A stretch of 64,000 nucleotides of DNA, taken from the NCBI RefSeq assembly GCF_027158485.1, contig NZ_JAMKYJ010000007.1; one strand, 5' to 3'. A model generated the notes under the pieces. It saw nothing but the letters and a program-made list of their open reading frames with translations. It was not told where the DNA came from and made no database searches. This stretch comes from Oxalobacter formigenes (lineage in GTDB: Bacteria > Pseudomonadota > Gammaproteobacteria > Burkholderiales > Burkholderiaceae_D). A program made the translations under genes and the position numbers. Positions within the stretch are counted from its first letter, which is position 1. The number at the start of each line of letters is the position of its first letter. Positions 34,759-43,895 of the stretch are shown one piece after another.

Positions 34759-36008
34759 TCTTTGACTCTTTTAATATTGGCGCCGACTGCCGTCAGCTTG
34801 ACTTCCATTTGATCGTATCCACGGTCGAGATGATAGATACGATTGACGTGCGTTTCTCCCTGTGCTGCTAAGCCGGCGATGACGAGCGAGGCGGATGCCC
34901 TTAAATCCGTTGCCATGACCGGTGCACCGACCAGCTTGCCCACGCCGGTGATGAACGCGGTATTGCCTTCCGTCTTGATTCTCGCGCCGAGACGGTTCAA
35001 CTCCTGAACGTGCATGAAACGGTTTTCGAAAATCGTTTCAATCACATGGCTTGCATCCTCGGCAAGACAGTTGACGGCCATGAACTGGGCCTGCATATCC
35101 GTCGGGAATCCCGGGTATTCAGTCGTTCTGAAATTGACGCCTTTGGGGCGCTGGTTCATTTTAATATGTATCCAGTCGGTGCCGGACGCAATCTCTGCAC
35201 CCATTTCACGAATCTTGTTCAAAGCGGATTCGAGTATATTATCGCGCGTTTTCGTCAATGTGACATCGCCGCCTGTTGCGGCAACGGCGCAAAGGAAGGT
35301 TCCGGTCTCGATCCTGTCCGGAATGACTTCATGTTTTGCACCGTGCAAACGGTCGACGCCATGAATGACAAGGCGATCCGTACCGATGCCTTCGATTTTC
35401 GCGCCCATCTTGATCAGCAAAAGGGCCAGATCGGTCACTTCCGGTTCGCGTGCAGCATTCTTGATGATGGTTTCGCCTTCGGCAAGAGTGGCTGCCATCA
35501 GAAGGTTTTCCGTGCCGGTCACGGTAATCATATCGGTGACGATACGGGTGCCTTTCAGCTTTTTCGCCCTGGCCAGAATATAACCACCCTCGATTTGCAC
35601 TTCCGCACCCAGAGCGCGCAAACCTTTGATGTGCTGTTCAACCGGACGGGAACCGATGGCGCAACCGCCGGGCAGCGAAACCTTGGCTTCGCCGAAACGG
35701 GCAACCAGCGGACATAAGACCAGAATGGCCGCCCTCATGGTCTTGACCATTTCGTACGGCGCATAGAAATTGTTGACGGCACTGCCGTTCAGAATCAGTT
35801 TGTCGTCTTCCTTTCGAATCCTGACACCCATCTGTTCAAGAAGATTCAGCATGGTCTGAACGTCTTTCAGCTCAGGGACATTCGTGAGTTCGATATCGTC
35901 AGAAGTAAGAAGACTGGTGCAGAGAATAGGCAAGGCAGCGTTTTTTGCGCCCGAGATCGCGATCTCGCCTTCGAGGCGATAGCCGCCGTTAATGATTAAT
36001 TTGTCCAT
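34755..36008 (-). CDS. murA: UDP-N-acetylglucosamine 1-carboxyvinyltransferase MurA
   Basis: 417 residues. Transfers enolpyruvate from PEP to UDP-GlcNAc, the first committed step of peptidoglycan synthesis, in the cytosol. K22 (GAKNAALP) and the catalytic C116 (LPGGCAIGSRP), which fosfomycin attacks, are both present. It lies 78 bases after the ABC permease gene. In many relatives a bolA/ibaG gene lies just before murA; none is seen in that gap. Confidence 0.97.
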   Translation of the reverse strand: MDKLIINGGYRLEGEIAISGAKNAALPILCTSLLTSDDIELTNVPELKDVQTMLNLLEQMGVRIRKEDDKLILNGSAVNNFYAPYEMVKTMRAAILVLCPLVARFGEAKVSLPGGCAIGSRPVEQHIKGLRALGAEVQIEGGYILARAKKLKGTRIVTDMITVTGTENLLMAATLAEGETIIKNAAREPEVTDLALLLIKMGAKIEGIGTDRLVIHGVDRLHGAKHEVIPDRIETGTFLCAVAATGGDVTLTKTRDNILESALNKIREMGAEIASGTDWIHIKMNQRPKGVNFRTTEYPGFPTDMQAQFMAVNCLAEDASHVIETIFENRFMHVQELNRLGARIKTEGNTAFITGVGKLVGAPVMATDLRASASLVIAGLAAQGETHVNRIYHLDRGYDQMEVKLTAVGANIKRVKE

Positions 36009-36086
36009 TTAAATGATTCTTGATTTTCGATGTCCATTCCGGCGTGGAATAACACCAGTTACACCCGATATACAATTCAAAAAACG

Positions 36087-36848
36087 CTAAAAGCGCAATT
36101 TATATCCTTTTTGCAATAAATGCACGGCTAAAAACGCTAAAAATACAAAAAATATACTCACAATGATCAGGCTTGTCAGCGGATTGATGTCCGAATGCCC
36201 GAAAAAGCCGTATCTGAAACCGTCAACCATATAAAAGAACGGGTTGAATTCGGAAATCCTTTGCCAGACCGGGGGCAGCGTGTGAATGGAATAGAATACA
36301 CCTGAAAGAAATGTCGCAGGCATAATCAGGAAATTCTGGAAAGTGGCCAGCTGTTCATATTTGTCCGCCCAGATACCGGCAATAATACCCATCGTTCCCA
36401 ATATGGCCGAGCCCAAAAGGGCGAAAAGGACAATCCAGAGCGGTGAATAAAAGGAGGGTTGTGCAAACCAGATGGTTACCACGAATACGCCGATTCCGAC
36501 CACAAGTCCTCTCACGATAGAGGCAAGCATATAGGCGAGATACAGTTCCCAGTGCGAGATGGGCGAAAGCAGTATGAAGACCAGACTGCCGTTGATTTTC
36601 GACTGGATCAGGGAAGACGACGAATTCGCAAAGGAATTCTGGAGCAGGCTCATCATGACCAGACCGGGAACCAGAAAAGCCGTATAACCGACTCCAGGAT
36701 AAACCTGCACATAGTCTTCAAGAGCATGTCCGAAAATCAGCAGATACAGTAATGCGGTCAGGACAGGCGCAGTAATGGTCTGGGTCGCGACTTTCCAGAA
36801 ACGCAAAATTTCCTTGTAAAACAGGGTTCGAAAAGTGGTAGCCAGCAC
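36087..36848 (-). CDS. ABC-2 type transporter permease
   Basis: 253 residues, six membrane helices, with the C-terminal family segment around FLSGVFYSIHTLPPVWQRISEFNPFFYMVDGFRYGFFG. Pairs with the ATPase gene one base upstream to form an exporter resembling E. coli YadGH. Cargo unknown. The consistent position between mlaB and murA in this order suggests an envelope substrate, an inference only. Confidence 0.92.
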   Translation of the reverse strand: MLATTFRTLFYKEILRFWKVATQTITAPVLTALLYLLIFGHALEDYVQVYPGVGYTAFLVPGLVMMSLLQNSFANSSSSLIQSKINGSLVFILLSPISHWELYLAYMLASIVRGLVVGIGVFVVTIWFAQPSFYSPLWIVLFALLGSAILGTMGIIAGIWADKYEQLATFQNFLIMPATFLSGVFYSIHTLPPVWQRISEFNPFFYMVDGFRYGFFGHSDINPLTSLIIVSIFFVFLAFLAVHLLQKGYKLRF

Positions 36849-36849
36849 G

Positions 36850-37764
36850 TCAGTTTCCCGATGTATCCATCAATTGCAAAAATACGTCTTCCAGATCAGC
36901 CTGCCTGAATTGCAGATCGGAAATGACAATGTCGTGTTTTCTGAGCTCGGACAGAATTTCTTCAATGTCTGAATAGTGATTGATACGCAAAGTCCACGTT
37001 TTCGAGCCCGGCGATATATCGCACTGCGAAACAAAAGTCTTCAGACTGTCCGGCAATTCATGATCATCCAGCTTGAATATCAGTTTTGATTCTGAAATGC
37101 GATGCAGCAGTGCTTCTGTAGTATCCAGAGCCACCACTTTGCCGCTTTTCATCATCGCGATCCTGTCGCACCATGTCTGGGCTTCTTCAAGATAATGTGT
37201 CGTCAGGACAATGGTATGCCCTTCACGATTCAGACGCCCTATGAATTGCCACAGCGTCTGGCGCAATTCGACATCGACTCCGGCCGTCGGTTCATCCAGA
37301 ACAATGACCGGTGGTTTGTGTACCAGCGCCTGTGCTACCAGAACACGACGTTTCATCCCCCCCGACAGGGCCCTCATGTTCGTGTCTGCCTTGTCACTCA
37401 AATCCAGATTGGAAATGACTTCATCGATCCAGTCGTCATTGTTTTTCAGCCCGAAATAACCGGATTGCAGCCGCAAGGTTTCCCTGACGGTAAAAAACGG
37501 GTCGAAAACCAGTTCCTGCGGGACGACTCCGAGGCTTTTTCGTGCTGCCTGATAATCCATGACCACGTCATGACCCAATATGGTGACATTTCCCGTGTCG
37601 GCTTTCACCAGACCGGCCATGATGGAAATCAGGGTTGTTTTTCCGGCGCCGTTCGGGCCGAGCAGACCGAAGAACTCTCCTTCTTCAATAGAAAATGTAA
37701 CGTCCTTCAATGCCTGCAAGGAACGATAACATTTACTGATGTGGCGGATATCGATAGCGCTCAT
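36850..37764 (-). CDS. ABC transporter ATP-binding protein
   Basis: 304 residues. Walker A GPNGAGKTT (about residue 38), signature LSGGMKRR, Walker B VIVLDEPTAG, and H-loop TTHYLEEA; a C-terminal extension of about 75 residues ends in DLEDVFLQLM, typical of exporter ATPases of the YadG/CcmA-like group. Forms a transporter with the adjacent permease. It lies 85 bases after mlaB. Confidence 0.94.
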   Translation of the reverse strand: MSAIDIRHISKCYRSLQALKDVTFSIEEGEFFGLLGPNGAGKTTLISIMAGLVKADTGNVTILGHDVVMDYQAARKSLGVVPQELVFDPFFTVRETLRLQSGYFGLKNNDDWIDEVISNLDLSDKADTNMRALSGGMKRRVLVAQALVHKPPVIVLDEPTAGVDVELRQTLWQFIGRLNREGHTIVLTTHYLEEAQTWCDRIAMMKSGKVVALDTTEALLHRISESKLIFKLDDHELPDSLKTFVSQCDISPGSKTWTLRINHYSDIEEILSELRKHDIVISDLQFRQADLEDVFLQLMDTSGN

Positions 37765-37849
37765 ACGGAAACATCAAAAGAGAAAGAACGTATCTGTCTG
37801 AAAAACATATTCAGGATTGACCGAAAGGCAGTCTTGAATGACGCCGGGA

Positions 37850-38110
37850 TTATGACAGGGCCAACAGCTCGGATACTCCGTAAAGGGATGCCAGACTGAT
37901 CAGGCTTTCAGGAGTATTTATGAATCGGAGGTGCAGCTTGTTTTGTCTTGCCGTCTTTTGCCAGGCCAGTAATACCGCAACGCTTGCAGAATCGACCTGT
38001 TCGAGTTTTGAAAGGTCGCATTCATGTTCACCATTCGCAATGGCTTTCAATCCTTCTTCAAGGATTTGTTTGGCATTGAGAAAGTTCAATGTTGAAACGG
38101 TAAAAGACAT
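37850..38110 (-). CDS. mlaB: MlaB-like STAS-domain protein
   Basis: 86 residues, one STAS domain (VDSASVAVLLAWQ around residue 40 is the conserved loop). MlaB binds the MlaF ATPase and is needed for assembly and activity of the MlaFEDB complex. The sequence of STAS proteins is variable; the call rests on the domain plus position after mlaC in the cluster. Confidence 0.88.
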   Translation of the reverse strand: MSFTVSTLNFLNAKQILEEGLKAIANGEHECDLSKLEQVDSASVAVLLAWQKTARQNKLHLRFINTPESLISLASLYGVSELLALS

Positions 38111-38134
38111 GAATACGACCAGACAAAGTTAGTA

Positions 38135-38770
38135 TCAATTAGCGGCTTTGCCAGCGGCAAGCTGTTTGTTTTTCTGGGCCAGGGTACGAATCAGGCCATC
38201 AATACCGCTACGGCTGATTTCGCTGGCGAAGGTGCCCTTGTACGTTTCGACAAGCCATGCACCCAGAACGTTGATGTCATAGATTTTCCAGCCGTTTGCC
38301 GTTTTGGACAAACGATAGCTCAATTCAATAGGTTCGCCACCACGAGGCTGGATGATACGGGTTTGTACGACAACTTCAGTAGCGTTAGGTGCCATACGTA
38401 CAGGTTTGAATTCAACTCTCTGGTTGTCGACTTTGGTAATGGCATTCGAATAGGTATGAACCAGCAGATCGCGGAATTCATTGGTCAGCTGGGTTTTCTG
38501 GGCAGGAGTAGCCTGACGCCAGTACCGGCCTGCAGCCAGAGCGGTCATACGTTGAAAATCGACGTACGGGAAAATTTTCTTTTGAACAAAAGCGTAAATC
38601 TGTTTTTGATTGCCTTTTTTGAGTTCTTTATTGGTTTTTGCCGTATCGATGACTTCCTTGCTGATACGTTTGATCAGTGCATCAGGAGCTTCCATCGCAT
38701 GGGCGGATGCGGAAAAGCCCAATACGCAAACAGCCATCAGGAGGACAAACCAGTTTTTCAGGATTTTCAT
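38135..38770 (-). CDS. mlaC: MlaC, periplasmic phospholipid-binding protein
   Basis: 211 residues. Signal peptide (about 1-25, ending SASAHA). The mature part has the Tol-Tgs2/MlaC fold with FPYVDFQRMTALAAGRYWR and YRLSKTANGWKIYDINVLGAWLVETY, which is the typical MlaC block. It ferries phospholipids across the periplasm between the MlaA-porin complex and MlaFEDB. The lysine-rich segment near 45-60 is usual. It sits 34 bases after mlaA. Confidence 0.95.
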   Translation of the reverse strand: MKILKNWFVLLMAVCVLGFSASAHAMEAPDALIKRISKEVIDTAKTNKELKKGNQKQIYAFVQKKIFPYVDFQRMTALAAGRYWRQATPAQKTQLTNEFRDLLVHTYSNAITKVDNQRVEFKPVRMAPNATEVVVQTRIIQPRGGEPIELSYRLSKTANGWKIYDINVLGAWLVETYKGTFASEISRSGIDGLIRTLAQKNKQLAAGKAAN

Positions 38771-38804
38771 TTTGGGTTATAAAAAATAATAATGAATACA
38801 ATAC

Positions 38805-39782
38805 TTAAATAACTGAATCCGTTTTGCCGGATTCATTCTGTGATACATCGATAAGCGTTTCGTTTTTGCTGATGACCGGTTTGACAATGACCTGTTCAGC
38901 CTTGTTTTCTGACACCACTGGCTTGACGATGGCAGAGTCAGTCATGTTTTCGGATATAAGCGGTTTGACGATAGCAGAATCAGCCTTGTTTTCCGTTACG
39001 ACCGGTTTGACAATCGCTTCGGTTTGTTCAGCGTCAGTATCGGATTTCAGAGCCGGATCGGCGGAAGTCAATTCAACCCATTCATCGCTGGTATCGGCCG
39101 CTTCACCATGAACCTGCTTGTAACGACGCTGGAGATATGCGTCGCGCATGAATTCATATTTGTCGAGAGCGGCATCGTCGACAAGAGAAGACGCATCCAG
39201 CAAGGCGGCACGGTAATTGACGGCTCTCACGATAAGACCGGCATTACGAAGCCGGACATTGTCGACATAGCTCCATGCATCGCCATACCATTCGGCAGGG
39301 AGTGCAATTGTGTCACGCAAGGTAGATGGTCCAATGAGAGGCAAAACAACGTAAGGACCTGCTTCCATACCCCATACACCGAGAGTCTGGCCGAAATCGG
39401 CACGATATTTCGGCATATTGAGATTCGATGCGACGTCAATGACGCCGCCGAGTCCGAAAACGGAGTTAACCATCACACGGGCGACATCGGTCATCCCTTT
39501 TTCACCCTGACCCTGCAGCAGATTGTTGAATGCATACCAGACGTCGTTGATGTTGCCGAAGAAATTGGTCACTATTGTCTGGGCAAAGTCGGGCATGACA
39601 GTGTCGTAAAGCATGGCCAAAGGCTTGAACGCCGTATGGTCGAAAGCTTCATTGACGTTGAACATGACCCGGTTGTAGTTTTCAAACGGGTCGTTCGGGT
39701 TTTTGGTGGCACAACCCGTCATGATGCAGACAGAAGCCATAATGGCAACTGCGGGCTTGGCAAGTCGTTTCAAATAACTCAT
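38805..39782 (-). CDS. mlaA: MlaA (VacJ) outer-membrane lipoprotein with a repeated C-terminal tail
   Basis: 325 residues, longer than the usual 230-260. Lipoprotein signal with lipobox MTGC (Cys at about 24). The core (about 30-235) has DPFENYNRVMFNVNEAFD, FFGNINDVWYAFNNLLQG, GLGGVIDVA, FGQTLGVWG and GPYVVLPLIGPSTLRD, all classic for MlaA, which removes misplaced phospholipid from the outer leaflet. The last 90 residues are extra: four copies of a 14-residue unit (consensus AIVKPVVSENKADS) and a short end. The tail is charged and low-complexity and is expected to be exposed in the periplasm; its function is unknown. It lies 11 bases after mlaD. Confidence 0.94.
   Translation of the reverse strand: MSYLKRLAKPAVAIMASVCIMTGCATKNPNDPFENYNRVMFNVNEAFDHTAFKPLAMLYDTVMPDFAQTIVTNFFGNINDVWYAFNNLLQGQGEKGMTDVARVMVNSVFGLGGVIDVASNLNMPKYRADFGQTLGVWGMEAGPYVVLPLIGPSTLRDTIALPAEWYGDAWSYVDNVRLRNAGLIVRAVNYRAALLDASSLVDDAALDKYEFMRDAYLQRRYKQVHGEAADTSDEWVELTSADPALKSDTDAEQTEAIVKPVVTENKADSAIVKPLISENMTDSAIVKPVVSENKAEQVIVKPVISKNETLIDVSQNESGKTDSVI
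38847..39021 (-). repeat. Four 42-bp tandem repeats in the 3' end of mlaA
   Basis: The plus-strand word gg(t/c)ttgac(a/g)at recurs at 38878, 38920, 38962 and 39004, exactly 42 bases apart, encoding IVKP(V/L) at the start of each 14-residue unit. Copies differ mostly at silent or conservative positions, suggesting older duplication kept by selection. The exact 42-base period keeps frame, so copy number could vary between strains. Confidence 0.9.
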
Positions 39783-39793
39783 TTAGGTTACCC

Positions 39794-40249
39794 TTATTCT
39801 GTAGCCTTACTGTAAATAAACTGGCTGATCAGGTTTTCCAGAACGATCGCGGATTGCGTCATCTGGATTTGATCGCCTGATGCAAGATATGTTTCATCAC
39901 CGCCGGGTTCAATGCCGATGTATTGCTCACCCAACAGGCCGGATGTCAAAATTTTTGCACTGCTGTCTTTCGGAAATTTGTATTTTTCCTGCAATTGAAG
40001 TGTCACGAGTGCACGATAATCCTGATCGTCAAACGAGATATCGCCGACCCGGCCGACAACAACACCGGCGCTTTTGACTGGCGCGCGTGGCTTCAGTCCG
40101 CCGATGTTATCGAATCGGGAAGAGACAGTGTACGTTTTGTCAAAGGAAAGCGAGCTCATGTTACCTGCTTTCAGGGCAAGAAACATCAAGGCTGCCGCTC
40201 CCAGCAAAACAAAAAAACCGACCCAGATATCCAATGGTTTACGTTGCAT
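39794..40249 (-). CDS. mlaD: MlaD, MCE-domain lipid transport protein
   Basis: 151 residues. One N-terminal membrane helix (about 8-28) then a single MCE domain (about 38-115) with IGGLKPRAPVKSAGVVVGRV and LTSGLLGEQYIGIEPGG. MlaD forms a hexameric ring in the inner-membrane complex and hands lipid to or from MlaC. ATG 40249, with GAGGG seven bases upstream, is chosen over a TTG two codons earlier. Confidence 0.95.
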   Translation of the reverse strand: MQRKPLDIWVGFFVLLGAAALMFLALKAGNMSSLSFDKTYTVSSRFDNIGGLKPRAPVKSAGVVVGRVGDISFDDQDYRALVTLQLQEKYKFPKDSSAKILTSGLLGEQYIGIEPGGDETYLASGDQIQMTQSAIVLENLISQFIYSKATE

Positions 40250-40334
40250 GAACAAACCCTCTATCGATGCTCCGCGCTTTCAATAAAACTTATTATAGGT
40301 TGAATGTGTTTTATTCGTAAGCGCCGATTAAAAA

Positions 40335-41111
40335 TTAGTTAAACATTAAGGCTGTCATGATGAAATCCAGCCACAAAACAAGTAAAGACGAGTACACAAC
40401 AGTTCTTGTTGTCGCGCTTGAAACACCTTCAGGAGTCGGCCGGGCTTCGTATCCCTGAAACAGGGCCATGAAGGTGACGGCAAAACCGAATACAAGACTT
40501 TTGATCACACCATTACCGATATCGTTCCATATATCGACACCCTGCTGCATTTGTGACCAGAAAGCACCATCGTCCACCCCGATCAATACGACACCGACAA
40601 TGTAGCCGCCGATCACACCGGCTGCACTGAACAGGGTCGCCAGCAAGGGCATTGAGATAATACCGGCCCAGAAGCGTGGAGCAAGAATGCGATCTACCGG
40701 ATTGACGGCCATCATGTCCATGGCAGCCAGCTGTTCCCCGGCTTTCATCAATCCTATTTCGGCTGTCAGCGAGGTTCCGGCACGTCCTGCATAAAGCAGG
40801 GCCGTTACGACAGGCCCCAGTTCACGTGTGAGTGAAAGCGCAACCATAACCCCCAAAGCCTGTTCGGAACCGTAACGGATCAGGATGTAATAGCCCTGAA
40901 GCCCGAGAACGAAACCGACGAACAGGCCGGATACACAGATAATCAGGAGCGATTTGTTACCGATGAAAAAAATTTGGTCAGTAATGAGCCGCGGCCGTTT
41001 CAAAATCTGGGGGAGTGCCTTAAACATTGTCGCGAAAATACGGGTGGCGTAACCGATGTTGTCGATCAGTTTTCGTGTCTTGTACCCCAGATTGCTGACG
41101 AAATTGCTCAT
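40335..41111 (-). CDS. mlaE: MlaE, lipid transport permease
   Basis: 258 residues, about five membrane helices. Family motifs LTRELGPVVTALLYAGRAGTSLTAEIGLMKAGEQLAAMDMMAVNP-type block around residues 90-135 and PRFWAGIISMPLL. Permease of the MlaFEDB complex. Its start overlaps the mlaF stop by four bases. Confidence 0.95.
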   Translation of the reverse strand: MSNFVSNLGYKTRKLIDNIGYATRIFATMFKALPQILKRPRLITDQIFFIGNKSLLIICVSGLFVGFVLGLQGYYILIRYGSEQALGVMVALSLTRELGPVVTALLYAGRAGTSLTAEIGLMKAGEQLAAMDMMAVNPVDRILAPRFWAGIISMPLLATLFSAAGVIGGYIVGVVLIGVDDGAFWSQMQQGVDIWNDIGNGVIKSLVFGFAVTFMALFQGYEARPTPEGVSSATTRTVVYSSLLVLWLDFIMTALMFN

Positions 41112-41929
41112 GATGCTTTCTCCAGTCCGAGGTCCTCTGCAAAAGAGGGACCCGGGTAATGGAAAGGAACCGGACCGTCGGTTTCGGCATGGACGAATTG
41201 CCGTACATAAGGATCGGCCGATTCCATCATTTCAGCCGGTGTGCCTTCTGCCACGATTTTTCCTGAAGAGATGAAATAAACGTAGTCGGCAATGGAGAAT
41301 GATTCCGTGACATCGTGTGACACCAGAACGGACGTCGAATGAAGTGCGTCGTTTAACTTGCGGATCAGGTTTGCCGTGACACCCATCGAGATAGGGTCCA
41401 GACCGGCAAACGGTTCATCATAAAGAATAAGCTGGGGATCAAGTGCAATGGCACGCGCCAGTGCGACACGTCGGGCCATACCACCGGAAATTTCACCCGG
41501 TTCCAGTTGGGCTGCATTGCGCAGTCCGACCGCATTCAGCTTCATCAGGACGAGATCCCGGATCAGTTCTTCGGGCAGGTCGGTCTGTTCCCGCAGGGGA
41601 AAGGCTACATTTTCAAAAACGGACAAATCAGTAAAGAGTGCGCCATATTGAAACAGCATCCCCATTTTACGACGCAATTTGTACAGTTCAGCCGTATCAA
41701 GGCCATTGACTTCCTCTCCATCGACCATAACCTGTCCCGCCCTGGCAAGCAACTGGCCACCGATCAGGCGCAATATAGTCGTTTTTCCCGAGCCGGAACC
41801 ACCCATGATGGCAATTACTTTTCCACGTGGAAAAGTCATGTTGATGCCAGAGAGGATCTCGCGGTCTCCGTAACCGAAAACCAGATCGCGAATTTCGACT
41901 ATATTGGACACGGTATGTTCTGATTTCAA
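41108..41929 (-). CDS. mlaF: MlaF, lipid transport ATPase
   Basis: 273 residues. Walker A GGSGSGKTT (about residue 42), signature ISGGMARR, Walker B LILYDEPFAGLDP, H-loop SHDVTES, and a C-terminal ADGPVPF-like segment (TDGPVPFHYPG) shared with E. coli MlaF. The start is uncertain: a TTG at 41929 gives a length matching homologues; a GTG at 41911 is the alternative; neither has a good ribosome-binding site. It is the first gene of the leftward mla-ABC-murA-his-hinT run. Confidence 0.94.
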   Translation of the reverse strand: MKSEHTVSNIVEIRDLVFGYGDREILSGINMTFPRGKVIAIMGGSGSGKTTILRLIGGQLLARAGQVMVDGEEVNGLDTAELYKLRRKMGMLFQYGALFTDLSVFENVAFPLREQTDLPEELIRDLVLMKLNAVGLRNAAQLEPGEISGGMARRVALARAIALDPQLILYDEPFAGLDPISMGVTANLIRKLNDALHSTSVLVSHDVTESFSIADYVYFISSGKIVAEGTPAEMMESADPYVRQFVHAETDGPVPFHYPGPSFAEDLGLEKAS

Positions 41930-41999
41930 AGAATAATCTTGTATTGTAATCCAGTGCCTGCAAAAGCAGCAAAGTTTTACAATTGACAGTTGCTTAAAT

Positions 42000-43667
42000 T
42001 TAACGCGTCACGGGTTTGTAACGAATCCGTTTCGGTTTTGCCCCCTCTTCACCCAGACGTTTTTTCTTGTCTTCCTCATACTCCTGATAATTGCCTTCGA
42101 AGAATGTCACCTGCGAATCACCTTCGAAAGCAATGATATGCGTCGCGATACGGTCAAGGAACCAGCGGTCATGGGAAATCACGATGACACTGCCGGCAAA
42201 CTCGAGCAGGGCGTCTTCCAGCGCACGCAATGTTTCGACATCCAGATCGTTTGATGGTTCGTCCAGAAGCAGGACATTTCCACCCATCATGAGTGTTTTG
42301 GCCAGATGCAAACGGCCTCTTTCACCACCGGAAAGATGGCCGACTTTCTTTTGCTGGTCGCTTCCCTTGAAATTGAAGCGTCCCAGATAGGCGCGGGCAG
42401 GCATTTCGAAGCGTCCGACGGTAATCAGGTCGGAACCGTTGCTGATGTCTTCAAAAACGGTTTTTTCGTTTTCAAGCGTTTCCCGTGACTGGTCGACCAT
42501 CGATATTTTCGCCGTTTTGCCGATCAGTATTTCTCCCTGATCCGGTTTTTCTGTTCCGGTAATCATTTTGAAGAATGTCGATTTACCGGCTCCGTTCGGG
42601 CCGATGACGCCGACGATGGCACCCGCAGGAATAATGAAACTCAGATTGTCGATCAACAGGCGGTCCCCGAAACTCTTGCTGACGTTTTTGAATTCGATGA
42701 CGTCATTGCCCAGCCTTTCAGCCACGGGAATGAAGATTTCCTGCGTTTCATTCCGTTTCTGGTATTCGTATTCGGAGAGTTCATTGAAACGGGAAAGACG
42801 GGCCTTGCTTTTCGCCTGCCGCCCTTTCGGGTTTTGCCTGACCCATTCCAGTTCCTTGGCTATTGTTTTCTGGCGAGCCGATTCTTTTTGTTCTTCCTGC
42901 TTCAAACGGATGTTTTTCTGGTCAAGCCATGAACTGTAGTTGCCTTTCCATGGAATACCCTGTCCCCGGTCGAGTTCCAGAATCCATTCGGCGGCATTGT
43001 CGAGGAAATACCGGTCATGGGTAATGGCAACGACCGTACCCGGGAAACGGTGGAGGAATTGTTCAAGCCATTCGACGGACTCGGCGTCGAGATGATTGGT
43101 CGGTTCGTCAAGCAACAGCATGTCCGGTTGTGACAGGAGGAGGCGGCAAAGTGCAACGCGTCTTTTTTCACCACCGGACAGAATTCTGATTTTTGAATCC
43201 CAAGGAGGCAGGCGCAATGCGTCTGCTGCCATTTCCATCTGCTGCTCGATTTTGCTGCCATCCGCGGCAGCGATAATCGCTTCCAGTTTTGCCTGTTCGC
43301 TGGCCAATGCGTCGAAGTCGGCATCGGGTTCGGCATAGGCAGCATAGACGGCATCCAGTTTTTGCTGTGCCTCGATTATTTCACCGAGTCCGCCTTCAAC
43401 GGCTTCCCTGACGGTCTGCTCCGGATCGAGCAGTGGTTCCTGCGGCAGATAACCGATTTTAAGGCCAGCCATCGGAACGGCTTCGCCGATTATTTCCTGA
43501 TCAAGACCCGCCATGATTTTCAGGAGGGTTGATTTGCCCGAGCCATTCAGACCCAGTACACCGATTTTGGCACCGGGAAAAAAGGAGAGTGAAATATCTT
43601 TCAGAATCTGACGTTTCGGCGGCACAATCTTGCCGACACGGTTCATCGTATAAACGTATTGAGCCAT
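42000..43667 (-). CDS. ettA: EttA, energy-dependent translational throttle (ABC-F)
   Basis: 555 residues, the usual EttA length. Two ABC domains without membrane parts: GLNGSGKST, LSGGEKRRVALCRLL and LLLDEPTNHLDAESVEWLE in the first; GPNGAGKSTFFK, LSGGERGRLHLAKTL and LLLDEPSNDLD in the second. The arm insert and linker (RQNPKGRQAKSKARLSRF) are typical. EttA binds the ribosomal E site and gates entry into elongation according to ATP/ADP ratio. A 70-base gap separates its end from mlaF on the same strand. Confidence 0.96.
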   Translation of the reverse strand: MAQYVYTMNRVGKIVPPKRQILKDISLSFFPGAKIGVLGLNGSGKSTLLKIMAGLDQEIIGEAVPMAGLKIGYLPQEPLLDPEQTVREAVEGGLGEIIEAQQKLDAVYAAYAEPDADFDALASEQAKLEAIIAAADGSKIEQQMEMAADALRLPPWDSKIRILSGGEKRRVALCRLLLSQPDMLLLDEPTNHLDAESVEWLEQFLHRFPGTVVAITHDRYFLDNAAEWILELDRGQGIPWKGNYSSWLDQKNIRLKQEEQKESARQKTIAKELEWVRQNPKGRQAKSKARLSRFNELSEYEYQKRNETQEIFIPVAERLGNDVIEFKNVSKSFGDRLLIDNLSFIIPAGAIVGVIGPNGAGKSTFFKMITGTEKPDQGEILIGKTAKISMVDQSRETLENEKTVFEDISNGSDLITVGRFEMPARAYLGRFNFKGSDQQKKVGHLSGGERGRLHLAKTLMMGGNVLLLDEPSNDLDVETLRALEDALLEFAGSVIVISHDRWFLDRIATHIIAFEGDSQVTFFEGNYQEYEEDKKKRLGEEGAKPKRIRYKPVTR

Positions 43668-43842
43668 GGTGGAATAAAAATGGGTGAAATAATCATGCCG
43701 TACTGAATTTGATTCAGCCGGAAAACTTTAAAAATATCATGCGCTGCTCACTTGCGCAAACATAATAATGATGTCGTGTTTTACAGCAAATAGGATACAT
43801 TCATGTATATTTAAATAAAAATAGACTGTATTAATTTGCATT

Positions 43843-43868
43843 TCGTGCGAGTTTATCCTATCGTGCGA
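43843..43868. repeat. Short direct repeat in the kup leader
   Basis: TCGTGCGA occurs at 43843-43850 and 43861-43868, 18 bases apart, 28 bases before the kup start. The first copy follows TTGCAT, and the second overlaps a TATCGT, so a regulator bound here could cover a promoter. With only two eight-base copies this may be chance. Confidence 0.3.
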
Positions 43869-43895
43869 ACGTTACAGTAAGGATCAGGTACGGAA

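Noticed and set aside
38878..39014. MlaA repeats as a CRISPR-like array
   Set aside because: The 42-base period lies in an open coding frame and encodes a 14-residue protein repeat; there are no unique spacers.
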